A stretch of DNA of 8,447 nucleotides. Origin: an uncultured Lachnospiraceae bacterium. GTDB taxonomy: Bacteria; Bacillota_A; Clostridia; Lachnospirales; Lachnospiraceae. Where the stretch lies: positions 1 to 8,447 of the forward strand of contig CAJUGZ010000190.1 in the NCBI GenBank assembly GCA_910585855.1. The letters are read 5' to 3'. The notes beneath the pieces were generated by a model, which worked only from the letters and a program-made list of their open reading frames with translations, searched no databases and was not told the DNA's origin. Position 1 is the first letter of the stretch, and the number at the start of each line of letters is the position of its first letter. Below, in pieces: positions 1 to 7,148 of this stretch. A program made the position numbers and the translations under genes.

Positions 1-66
1 CTTTTTGGAAACCGGAACAGCAGGCTGCCCACCGTTTTCAAATCTGGCGTCCTCTCTAAAAAAACT

Positions 67-825
67 TTATGGAATCGTAGCCCCATCCACAGAAAGCACC
101 TCTCCCGTCACATAACTGGCCATATCACTTGCCAAGAAAAGAAATGCATCCGCTACTTCCTCCGGTTCTCCAACCCGTGCAAGAGGAATTGCCGCCGAAA
201 TCCTCTTTACCATCTCCTCTGGAAGAGCTGCCACCATATCCGTCCGAGTCACTCCCGGCGCAACAGCATTTACCCGAATCCGATCTTTCCCCAATTCCCG
301 TGCCAAAGAAACCGTAAGCCCATTTACAGCAAACTTCGACGTCGGATATCCGCATCCGGCAGCCTGTCCCTTTAAACTAACCACAGAACTGGTATTTACA
401 ATCGAACCGCCGCCCTGCTCCTTCATATAAGGAACTACAGCACGAATAAAATAAAAAACAGCATTTACATTCAGATTCATAATCCGGGCAAAATCCTCCG
501 GTTTATAATCATAAATCGACTCTCGAGCAGAAATCCCCGCATTATTTACCAAAATATCAATCTTTCCAAACTTCTCTTTTACCTCAGCCGCTGCTTTTTC
601 CACTGCGGCATAATCTGTTAATTCCGGCCACATCCCTGTTACCGGATACTCCGAATTTTCCTCCTTTAAAGCCCCAAGTGCCTTCTCTACGGACTCCTGC
701 CTAGAACCACACAAAACCACTGAAGCACCAGCATTTAAAAATTTCTTTACAATCGAAAATCCAATTCCTCTTGTACCTCCGGTAACAATCGCCACTTTCC
801 CTTCTAACATCCGTTTTACATCCAT
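67..825 (-). CDS. Short-chain dehydrogenase/reductase, BaiA/FabG-like
   Basis: A 252-residue classical SDR oxidoreductase, predicted cytoplasmic. The Rossmann nucleotide-binding motif TGGTRGIG is at residues 15-22 and NNAG at 94-97. The catalytic tetrad can be read as N119, S147, Y160 and K164 (YPTSK), and the C-terminal end is SVDGATIP. From memory, several stretches (TGGTRGIGF, the APGV..TDM segment, the SVDGA end) resemble BaiA, the 3-alpha-hydroxysteroid dehydrogenase of bile-acid 7-dehydroxylation. FabG and sugar or steroid dehydrogenases share much of this, so the substrate is unknown. After the second beta strand it reads CGSRQE, where BaiA has an acidic residue that selects NAD; the Arg here hints at NADP(H). 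The first ATG is chosen because AAAGGAG lies 9 bases upstream; the Met at residue 6 has no such site. A promoter sits just upstream. No bai-type neighbours are visible. The SDR family is certain, the exact role is not. Confidence 0.95.
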   Translation of the reverse strand: MDVKRMLEGKVAIVTGGTRGIGFSIVKKFLNAGASVVLCGSRQESVEKALGALKEENSEYPVTGMWPELTDYAAVEKAAAEVKEKFGKIDILVNNAGISARESIYDYKPEDFARIMNLNVNAVFYFIRAVVPYMKEQGGGSIVNTSSVVSLKGQAAGCGYPTSKFAVNGLTVSLARELGKDRIRVNAVAPGVTRTDMVAALPEEMVKRISAAIPLARVGEPEEVADAFLFLASDMASYVTGEVLSVDGATIP

Positions 826-860
826 ATATTGATTCTCCTTTCAAAAAATAATTTTCTATT

Positions 861-888
861 ATTATACTATATTTAACAAATAATGCAA
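861..888 (-). promoter_or_regulatory. Predicted sigma-A promoter of the SDR gene
   Basis: On the minus strand, TTGCAT (883-888) and a perfect TATAAT (861-866) are separated by 16 bases. The predicted start point is about 30 bases before the dehydrogenase ATG, leaving a short leader that carries the AAAGGAG site. This suggests the dehydrogenase is transcribed independently of uvrC, whose stop codon is 176 bases upstream. I found no clear terminator between uvrC and this promoter, so read-through is possible. Confidence 0.55.
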
Positions 889-1001
889 ATCCCATTACAA
901 ATCAAAACCATCTAAAATCGCTAAAATGTTACAGTTCAGCTATGCCATTCATAAATTTACCAAAATGTACATTATAAATAATTTACAAATTAACCGGCAA
1001 T

Positions 1002-2879
1002 TTATTCTTTATCAGAATGAAAAAAACGATACACCCGTTCCGCCGCTCCCTGATTCATTGATTCCACCGCCTGCAGTTCCTCCACAGAAGCTTTCCGAAT
1101 CTGCTCAATATCCCGAAATTCCCGCATCAAAGCCCGCCGCCGAACCACCCCAATCCCTTCAATCTCATCTAAAATCGAATGTACCTGCTCCTTCGACCTT
1201 AGCCCCCGATGATAAGTAATCGCAAACCGATGTGCCTCGTCCTGAATCCGAGTAATCAATCGAAACCCCTCAGAAGATTTCTCAATCGGTATCTCTGCAT
1301 TTTGAAAATAAAGTCCCCGTGTCCGATGATTTTCATCCTTTACCATTCCGCACACAGGAATCTCAAGCCCCAGCCGCTTCAATACCGAAAGACAGGCATT
1401 TACCTGCCCTCGTCCTCCATCCATCAAAATCAAATCTGGAAACCGAGTAAAACTCCCAACCTCTTTCTCTGCTCCCTCCTTTTGAAGCTCCAGAATTCCA
1501 TGCTCAAACCGTCTGCTAAGCACTTCATCCATACTGGCATAATCATTTGCTCCTACCACCGTTTTAATCCGAAACTTTCGATAATCACTTCGCTTCGGCT
1601 TCCCATTCTCATACACAATCATCGACCCCACCGATTCAAACCCATTTATATTGGAAATATCAAATGCCTCCATGCGCACAATCCCCTCTAACCCAAGCTG
1701 CTGCTCAATCTCCTGCACTGCCCCTCGTGTTCGCATCTCCTCCCGCTTCATCTTCTCCCGATCCTGTTCTAACACCATCTGCGCATTACGAGCCGCCAAA
1801 TCCACAAGCTTTTCCTTCTGCCCCTTCTTAGGAACTCGTATCATTACCTTCTGTCCCCGTTTCCCGCTTAACCATTCCGCCAAAATCTCCGCCTCTTCTA
1901 TCCCCTCCTGAAGCAGCAATTCTCTAGGAATAAAAGGTGTCCCCGCATAATACTGTTTAACAAAACTAGCTAAAATCTGTCCCCGACTCTCCTCAAGTGC
2001 CACACAAAGATAAAAATGCTCCCGCCCAATCATCTTTCCATCCCGAACAAAAAACACCTGAACCACAGTATCTTCCCCATCCTGAGCAAATGCAATAATA
2101 TCCCGCTCTTCCCTCTGATCTCCAGTAATCTTCTGCTTCTTTGCAATCTGCTTTACACTGCCAATCAAATCCCGATACTCCATCGCCTCCTCATACTCCA
2201 TTGCCTCAGAAGCTGCTGCCATCTTCTGCTCTAACTCCGAAACAATCTCTTCATAATTCCCATTTAAAAATTCAATCGCCTTCCCTATCGCCCTTTGATA
2301 CTCTTCCTGCCCAATATACCCCTGACAAGGCGCATCACACTGCTTAATATGATAATTCAAACAGGGACGTCCTTTTCCAATCTCCTTTGGAAGCCCCCGA
2401 TTACAAGTCCGAATCCTATAAAGTTTCCGAAGCAGTTCCAAAGTATCTTTTACCGCCCCTCCACTGGTATAAGGGCCAAAATACTTACACTTATCCCTCT
2501 TTCTCTCCCGTGCAAAAAGAATCCTAGGATAAGCCTCATTTACCGTCACCTTAATATAAGGATAAGACTTATCATCCTTAAGCATTGTATTATAACGAGG
2601 CTGATACTCCTTAATCAAGTTACACTCCAAAACCAAAGCCTCTAACTCCGAATCCGTAATAATATATTCAAAATGATGAATCCGAGAAACCATCTGCTCA
2701 ATCTTAGCCGTTTTATTGCGGCTGCTCTGAAAATACTGCCGCACCCGATTCTTTAAACTAATCGCTTTCCCCACATAAATAATCTCATCCTTTTCATCAT
2801 GCATTAAATAAACACCGGGCTTTTTCGGAAGTTTTCTCAATTCCTCCTGTATATCAAACTCCCTTTCTTCCTCTCCCAT
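1002..2879 (-). CDS. uvrC: UvrABC system protein C (excision endonuclease subunit)
   Basis: UvrC makes the two incisions flanking bulky DNA lesions after UvrA and UvrB load, as part of cytoplasmic nucleotide excision repair. From the chosen start it has 625 residues, close to the family norm. The N-terminal GIY-YIG nuclease shows GVY at 22-24, YVGK at 35-38, R45 and the SELEAL segment near 77-82. Cysteines C159, C173, C181 and C185 match the spacing of those reported to bind a 4Fe-4S cluster in E. coli UvrC. A UVR motif for UvrB binding lies near 206-241. The RNase H-like second nuclease shows FDISN (D407), LMDGG (D487) and DEAH (H550). A helix-hairpin-helix DNA-binding tail covers about 560-620 (EGIGVVRRRALM). 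The frame stays open 23 codons further upstream, but the internal ATG has the better ribosome site and begins the family-typical sequence. No damage-inducible operator was recognised. Confidence 0.97.
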   Translation of the reverse strand: MGEEEREFDIQEELRKLPKKPGVYLMHDEKDEIIYVGKAISLKNRVRQYFQSSRNKTAKIEQMVSRIHHFEYIITDSELEALVLECNLIKEYQPRYNTMLKDDKSYPYIKVTVNEAYPRILFARERKRDKCKYFGPYTSGGAVKDTLELLRKLYRIRTCNRGLPKEIGKGRPCLNYHIKQCDAPCQGYIGQEEYQRAIGKAIEFLNGNYEEIVSELEQKMAAASEAMEYEEAMEYRDLIGSVKQIAKKQKITGDQREERDIIAFAQDGEDTVVQVFFVRDGKMIGREHFYLCVALEESRGQILASFVKQYYAGTPFIPRELLLQEGIEEAEILAEWLSGKRGQKVMIRVPKKGQKEKLVDLAARNAQMVLEQDREKMKREEMRTRGAVQEIEQQLGLEGIVRMEAFDISNINGFESVGSMIVYENGKPKRSDYRKFRIKTVVGANDYASMDEVLSRRFEHGILELQKEGAEKEVGSFTRFPDLILMDGGRGQVNACLSVLKRLGLEIPVCGMVKDENHRTRGLYFQNAEIPIEKSSEGFRLITRIQDEAHRFAITYHRGLRSKEQVHSILDEIEGIGVVRRRALMREFRDIEQIRKASVEELQAVESMNQGAAERVYRFFHSDKE

Positions 2880-2894
2880 CCTCCAAACTCCTTT
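2880..2894 (-). promoter_or_regulatory. Ribosome binding site that decides the uvrC start
   Basis: AAAGGAG at 2888-2894 lies 8 bases before the ATG ending at 2879. A second GGAGG (2880-2884) directly touches the ATG and is too close to be the working site. The upstream in-frame ATG at 2948 would add 23 residues (MFGARILLDW...) not expected at the N-terminus of UvrC, so 2879 is preferred. Confidence 0.75.
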
Positions 2895-2993
2895 CCGCCA
2901 AATACTCCCTCTCTGTATCCAATCAAGTAAAATTCGTGCGCCAAACATGTATCAGCCTTACCAACAATCTTCCTATAAACACCCAATATACAC

Positions 2994-3014
2994 AAAAAAA
3001 GGGCTTTCACCCTC
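2994..3014 (-). terminator. Intrinsic terminator between the ftsH side and uvrC
   Basis: On the minus strand AGGGT-GAAA-GCCCT forms a short GC-rich stem capped by a GNRA-type tetraloop, followed at once by seven T residues (2994-3000). It lies about 200 bases past the ftsH stop codon and 115 bases before uvrC. It would end transcripts from ftsH that cross the inverted-repeat element. The stem is short, so efficiency is uncertain. I saw no confident promoter in the 2880-2993 stretch that would then serve uvrC. Confidence 0.6.
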
Positions 3015-3056
3015 CTATATTACGGCAACTTTGCTTACCAACTACCATACACAGCC

Positions 3057-3204
3057 GGAAGCCGAAGGAAGGTCTGCGCAGGGTCATCATTTCCCGTCGG
3101 CACTTAGACACTGTGTTGTGGTGTTTTAGTGCCTTATGTGTCCGCTATGAAAATAAAAAGTGCTAAGCACAAGCGAGCCCGGAGCAGACCTTCCTTCGGC
3201 TTCC
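3057..3204. repeat. Compact element with perfect 21-bp terminal inverted repeats (MITE-like or structured RNA)
   Basis: The 21 bases at 3057-3077 (beginning GGAAGCCGAAGG) are the exact reverse complement of 3184-3204, bounding a 148-bp unit. Inside is a second imperfect inverted repeat, 3099-3111 against 3121-3133 (GGCACTTAGACAC with GTGTTTTAGTGCC; one T-T mismatch, one G-T wobble, 9-base loop). There is also a short palindrome, GTGCTAAGCAC, at 3160-3170, and GGG/CCC complementarity (3081-3083 with 3178-3180) just inside the ends. No open frame of credible length lies within it. It begins 6 bases after the ftsH stop codon. No convincing target-site duplication flanks it. The architecture fits a non-autonomous miniature repeat that may also act as a 3' stem structure for ftsH mRNA. 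I believe similar sequences recur between genes in Lachnospiraceae, but that is recollection and was not tested. Confidence 0.75.
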
Positions 3205-3210
3205 CCCCTC

Positions 3211-5094
3211 TCACTCTTTCTCCTCTTCCCCACGAACCTCCCGAAAAATCCGCATAAACTCTTTCCCAGTAATTGTTTCCTTTTCAAACAAATACCCGGC
3301 AATCCGATCTAACACTTCCCGATTCTCAGAAAGCATCCCCTTCGCCTTCTCATAAGCATTACGAAGTAAAATCATAACTTCTTTATCAATCTCAGTAGCC
3401 GTAGCATCCCCACAGTTTGCAACTGTCCGTCTATCCAAATATTGATTCTCCACACTTTCCAAACTCATCAGTCCAAACTTCTCCGACATTCCATACTGTG
3501 TAATCATCGCCCGGGCAATCTGAGTTGCTTTCTCTATATCATTCGAAGCCCCAGTTGTAATCGTTCCAAACACAATTTCCTCCGAAGCCCGTCCGGCAAG
3601 CAGCGTAACCAATCGTGCTTCCAATTCATCCCGTGACATCAGATATTTTTCTTCCTCTGGAACCTGCATCACATATCCAAGCGATCCCATTGTCCGAGGC
3701 ACAATCGTAATTTTCTGCACCGGCTCTGCATCTTTCTGCAATGCCGTAGCAAGCGCATGCCCTACCTCATGATAAGCAACCGTCTTTTTCTCCTGTGGTC
3801 CAAGAATCCGATCCTTTTTCTCCTTTCCGGCAATCACCACTTCTACCGACTCAAACAAATCCGCCTGTGAAACCGCCGTTCTCCCCTGCTTTACAGCAAG
3901 AATAGCTGCTTCATTAATCATATTTGCCAAATCCGAACCCACAGCCCCGGAAGTAGCCATAGCAATTTCATCCAAATCTACCGTTTCATCCAAAGAAACA
4001 CTCTTTGCATGAACCCGGAGCACATCCTTTCTCCCCTTTAAATCCGGCTTATCCACAATAATCCGCCGATCAAACCGACCCGGCCGAAGCAGTGCCTTAT
4101 CCAAAATTTCCGGTCGATTCGTAGCAGCAAGTAAAAAAATTCCCTTTGACGTATCAAATCCGTCCATCTCTGCCAACAACTGATTCAGCGTCTGCTCCCG
4201 CTCATCATTTCCGCCATACCGGCTATCTCGTGTCTTACCAATCGCATCAATTTCATCAATAAAAATAATACAAGGTGCATTATTTTGTGCCTGCTTAAAT
4301 AAATCCCTTACACGGGAAGCACCGACTCCGACAAACATTTCCACAAAATCTGATCCGGCAAGTGAAAAAAACGGAACTTTCGCCTCTCCTGCTACTGCCT
4401 TAGCAAGCAATGTCTTACCAGTACCGGGAGGTCCTACCAACAATGCCCCCTTTGGCAGCTTTGCTCCAATTTTTACATACTTCTGCGGATTATGAAGAAA
4501 ATCCACAATCTCCGTCAGCGACTCTTTTGCCTCATCCTGTCCCGCTACATCTTTAAAAGTCACTCCGGTTTCCTTCTGTACATAAACCTTGGCATTACTC
4601 TTTCCTACACCCATCATACCGCCGCCACGGGAAGCCCTGCGCATCACCAGCCCAAGCACCAGATACATCAATAAAATCGGAAGTACCCAAACCATAATAA
4701 AATCCAAAATAACCGAACTAGACTTTGCCACAGGCGCACTATAATCAATTCCGGCTGCCTCACATCTGGCACTAACCGTTGTAATATCCTCCGCTATCCC
4801 AGTATAATAAGATAGCTGCATCATATTGCTAAGCTGTGCCCTTGGAACAGCCACAATCCGATCCGACTGAATCTGCACGGAAGCAATTGACCCCTCTTCC
4901 AGCTTTTTCAAAAACTCATTATAAGTGATTTCCTTTGTTGTACTGTTTGCCATCCAATTTGACATAAAACTAATCAGCATCACCATAATAAGCCCGGATA
5001 TAATCAGAATAATAATGGTCTGTGTATTCTTAGGCATTTTTCCATCATTGCCACCATTTCCATTCCGGTTTCCGTTATTGTTAAAATTATCCAT
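3211..5094 (-). CDS. ftsH: ATP-dependent zinc metalloprotease FtsH
   Basis: FtsH is a hexameric membrane-anchored AAA+ protease that extracts and degrades misfolded membrane proteins and short-lived regulators. This copy has 627 residues, a normal length. The cytoplasmic N-terminus (1-24) is rich in Asn and Gly. Membrane helices are predicted near 25-47 and 126-151, with an extracytoplasmic domain of about 78 residues between them. The AAA+ module has Walker A GPPGTGKT (221-228), a pore motif FVG (254-256), Walker B IIFIDEID (276-283) and a second region of homology with arginine fingers R340 and R343. The protease module has the zinc motif HEVGH (442-446) with D519 as the likely third ligand. 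The acidic C-terminus (EEEKE) is usual. The ATG is preceded by AAGGAG five bases away. Its own promoter lies upstream and it looks monocistronic. The tilS-hpt neighbours often found beside ftsH in Firmicutes are absent. Confidence 0.98.
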   Translation of the reverse strand: MDNFNNNGNRNGNGGNDGKMPKNTQTIIILIISGLIMVMLISFMSNWMANSTTKEITYNEFLKKLEEGSIASVQIQSDRIVAVPRAQLSNMMQLSYYTGIAEDITTVSARCEAAGIDYSAPVAKSSSVILDFIMVWVLPILLMYLVLGLVMRRASRGGGMMGVGKSNAKVYVQKETGVTFKDVAGQDEAKESLTEIVDFLHNPQKYVKIGAKLPKGALLVGPPGTGKTLLAKAVAGEAKVPFFSLAGSDFVEMFVGVGASRVRDLFKQAQNNAPCIIFIDEIDAIGKTRDSRYGGNDEREQTLNQLLAEMDGFDTSKGIFLLAATNRPEILDKALLRPGRFDRRIIVDKPDLKGRKDVLRVHAKSVSLDETVDLDEIAMATSGAVGSDLANMINEAAILAVKQGRTAVSQADLFESVEVVIAGKEKKDRILGPQEKKTVAYHEVGHALATALQKDAEPVQKITIVPRTMGSLGYVMQVPEEEKYLMSRDELEARLVTLLAGRASEEIVFGTITTGASNDIEKATQIARAMITQYGMSEKFGLMSLESVENQYLDRRTVANCGDATATEIDKEVMILLRNAYEKAKGMLSENREVLDRIAGYLFEKETITGKEFMRIFREVRGEEEKE

Positions 5095-5175
5095 AAATTC
5101 TCCTTATCCTCCGCTATAGGATTTAAAAATTCGAATTATTCCAAAATCACTTTAAAAAATAATTTCGTCCTTTTC

Positions 5176-5204
5176 ATTATAGAGTTAGTCTGTCCATAAA
5201 TCAA
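5176..5204 (-). promoter_or_regulatory. Predicted sigma-A promoter of ftsH
   Basis: On the minus strand TTGATT (5199-5204) and a perfect TATAAT (5176-5181) are separated by the ideal 17 bases. The predicted start point lies about 75 bases before the ftsH ATG. It follows the pyrG terminator, so ftsH forms its own transcription unit. No heat-shock operator such as a CIRCE repeat was seen in the leader. Confidence 0.7.
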
Positions 5205-5301
5205 TAATGCAATTATTAAAAATTTCTTTCATATTTATAATTTCATGGTTTCGAAAAAACAGGGGGAAAATATCACTATTTCTACTATTCCAAAAAACTG
5301 C

Positions 5302-5338
5302 AAAAAAATGCGCACCTACCCAATCCAATAGATGCGCA
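5302..5338 (-). terminator. Intrinsic terminator of pyrG
   Basis: Read on the minus strand, TGCGCA-TCTAT pairs with GTAGG-TGCGCA to give an 11-bp stem (arms 5309-5319 and 5328-5338, including two G-U pairs) around an 8-base loop. The stem is followed by A and seven T residues (5302-5308). It begins 5 bases after the pyrG stop codon and is the clearest terminator in the window. Confidence 0.9.
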
Positions 5339-5343
5339 ACCTT

Positions 5344-6951
5344 CTATTTTTTTTCATATGAAATTGCAGCGCTAATAAATCCCTTAAATAATGGATGAGG
5401 ACGATTCGGGCGAGATTTTAATTCTGGATGCCCCTGTGTTCCAATAAACCAAGGATGATTTGGCAGTTCAATCATTTCGACAATTCGTCCATCAGGAGAA
5501 ATTCCAACCAGTTTCATTCCTTTTTCAGTCAGTACATTTCGAAAATCATTATTTACCTCATAACGATGCCGATGACGTTCATGAATCAGCTCTTCTCCAT
5601 ATACCTCATAAGCCTTTGAACTCTTGTCCAATACACAAGGATACGAACCTAACCGAAGTGTTCCGCCAATATCTTCCACCCCGTCCTGTTCTGGCATCAA
5701 GTGTATAACAGGATGGGTAGTTAAAGGATTTAATTCCACACTATGGGCATCTGCATATCCGATTACATTTCTGGCAAATTCTACAATCGAAAGCTGCATC
5801 CCAAGACAAAGCCCCAAAAACGGCACTTGATGTGTTCTGGCATAGCGAATCGCTATAATCTTTCCTTCGATTCCTCTGTCACCAAATCCACCGGGCACTA
5901 AAATTCCTTTTACATCTCCTAAGATTGTTTCCACATTTTCTTCTGTCAGCAGTTCTGAATCTACCCATTTAATCTCTACACTGGTTGCATTTGCCACCCC
6001 GCCGTGTTTTAATGCTTCCACTACACTAATATAGGCATCATGAAGCTGAATATATTTTCCGACCAATGCCACTGTAACTGTTCGAACTGGATTCTTCCAT
6101 GCCGTTACCATAGCCTCCCAATCTTCCAAGTTTGGTTCTGGACACTCCAACTGAAGACATTCACATGCCACTTCTGCCAGATGTTCTTTCTCCATAGCAA
6201 GAGGTGCTTCATACAGGATATCTACATCCAGATTCTGCAGTACATGATTGCTTGGAACATTACAAAACAGAGCAATCTTATCCTTAATTGCCTGTCCCAT
6301 CGGATGTTCTGATCGGCATACGATAATATCTGGCTGAATTCCAATCCCCTGCAGCTCCTTTACGCTTGCCTGTGTCGGCTTTGTTTTCATCTCACCGGAA
6401 GACTTTAGATAAGGAATCAGTGTCACATGAATCAAAATTGCATTTTCACGCCCGACTTCCTGCTGAAACTGACGAATCGACTCCAAAAAAGGAAGACTTT
6501 CAATATCTCCAACTGTTCCTCCTACCTCAATAATCGCAATCTTCATCTTATCTGTCTTGTAGTCCCGGTGAAAACGACTTTTAATTTCATTGGTAATATG
6601 CGGAATTACCTGTACCGTACTGCCGCCAAAGTCTCCTCTTCTCTCCTTATTCAACACAGACCAGTAAATTTTTCCTGTGGTTACATTCGAATTTTTCGTT
6701 AAACTTTCATCAATAAAACGCTCATAATGCCCTAAGTCCAAATCAGTTTCTGCACCGTCATCTGTTACAAAAACCTCTCCATGCTGAATTGGATTCATTG
6801 TTCCCGGATCAATATTAATATAAGGGTCAAACTTCTGCATTGTTACAGAATATCCACGTGCTTTCAATAACCTTCCTAAGGAAGCTGCCGTAATTCCCTT
6901 TCCTAAACCTGAAACAACACCGCCGGTTACAAATACATATTTCACTGGCAT
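5344..6951 (-). CDS. pyrG: CTP synthase (glutamine hydrolysing)
   Basis: This enzyme makes CTP from UTP, ATP and glutamine, the last step of de novo cytidine nucleotide synthesis, in the cytoplasm. It has 535 residues, the normal family length. The N-terminal amidoligase domain (about 1-267) shows KYVFVTGGVVSGLGKG at 4-19 with its P-loop, the QKFDPYIN segment near 39-46 and GGTVGDIES (144-152). The C-terminal class I glutamine amidotransferase domain (about 290-535) shows the oxyanion segment PGGFGDRG (353-360), the nucleophile C382 in GLCLGMQ, and the rest of the triad as H508 and E510 in GHPE. AGGAGG lies 7 bases before the ATG, supporting this start. A hairpin between the candidate promoter and the gene may attenuate transcription, as pyrG is CTP-regulated in Bacillus, but the GGG start used there is not seen here. 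A strong terminator follows. Confidence 0.98.
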   Translation of the reverse strand: MPVKYVFVTGGVVSGLGKGITAASLGRLLKARGYSVTMQKFDPYINIDPGTMNPIQHGEVFVTDDGAETDLDLGHYERFIDESLTKNSNVTTGKIYWSVLNKERRGDFGGSTVQVIPHITNEIKSRFHRDYKTDKMKIAIIEVGGTVGDIESLPFLESIRQFQQEVGRENAILIHVTLIPYLKSSGEMKTKPTQASVKELQGIGIQPDIIVCRSEHPMGQAIKDKIALFCNVPSNHVLQNLDVDILYEAPLAMEKEHLAEVACECLQLECPEPNLEDWEAMVTAWKNPVRTVTVALVGKYIQLHDAYISVVEALKHGGVANATSVEIKWVDSELLTEENVETILGDVKGILVPGGFGDRGIEGKIIAIRYARTHQVPFLGLCLGMQLSIVEFARNVIGYADAHSVELNPLTTHPVIHLMPEQDGVEDIGGTLRLGSYPCVLDKSSKAYEVYGEELIHERHRHRYEVNNDFRNVLTEKGMKLVGISPDGRIVEMIELPNHPWFIGTQGHPELKSRPNRPHPLFKGFISAAISYEKK

Positions 6952-7010
6952 ACTTTTTCCTCCTATTATGCAAATAAATACAATATCTTCTTCTTTTAAA
7001 TAAAAATGTA

Positions 7011-7050
7011 AAAACGACTTTCATTATACTCTATAGTTATGAAAGCCGTT
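7011..7050 (-). terminator. 12-bp hairpin with U-rich flanks before pyrG: attenuator or terminator
   Basis: On the minus strand AACGGCTTTCAT (7039-7050) pairs with ATGAAAGTCGTT (7013-7024) along 12 positions with one G-U pair, around a 14-base loop. It is followed by TTTTT, then ACATTTTT. It lies about 60 bases before the pyrG start and about 100 bases after the flavoprotein stop. Two readings fit: the terminator of the upstream gene, possibly working in both directions because the plus side is also T-rich, or a leader attenuator controlling pyrG. A perfect TATAAT (7023-7028) overlaps the loop but has no recognisable -35 partner. Confidence 0.65.
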
Positions 7051-7071
7051 GATTTTATTTTTAACTCTTTT

Positions 7072-7100
7072 AGTATACACCAGTATTTCTATTTTTGCTA
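7072..7100 (-). promoter_or_regulatory. Weak candidate promoter for pyrG
   Basis: On the minus strand TATACT (7072-7077) has a poor -35 partner, TAGCAA (7095-7100), at 17 bases. If used, the transcript would start near AAAAGAG and run through the 7011-7050 hairpin before pyrG. This fits an attenuation arrangement, but the -35 match is weak. The TATAAT at 7023-7028 is an alternative -10 box. Confidence 0.3.
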
Positions 7101-7148
7101 GTCTTTTCTTAAAAAACTTCAAAACTCTGTCGCCAAAAGTTCCATATA

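Noticed and set aside
926..2645. Several plus-strand open frames opposite uvrC
   Set aside because: They are antisense shadows of a well-supported gene, with biased Pro/Ser/Leu/His-rich translations and no family motifs.
2936..3166. Plus-strand open frame across the ftsH-uvrC gap
   Set aside because: It runs through the terminator and the inverted-repeat element; the frame is a by-product of the repeat and has no ribosome site.
7111..7141. Possible terminator just after the flavoprotein (AACTT/AAGTT stem then TTTTTT)
   Set aside because: The stem has only five AT-rich pairs around a 17-base loop, too weak to call.
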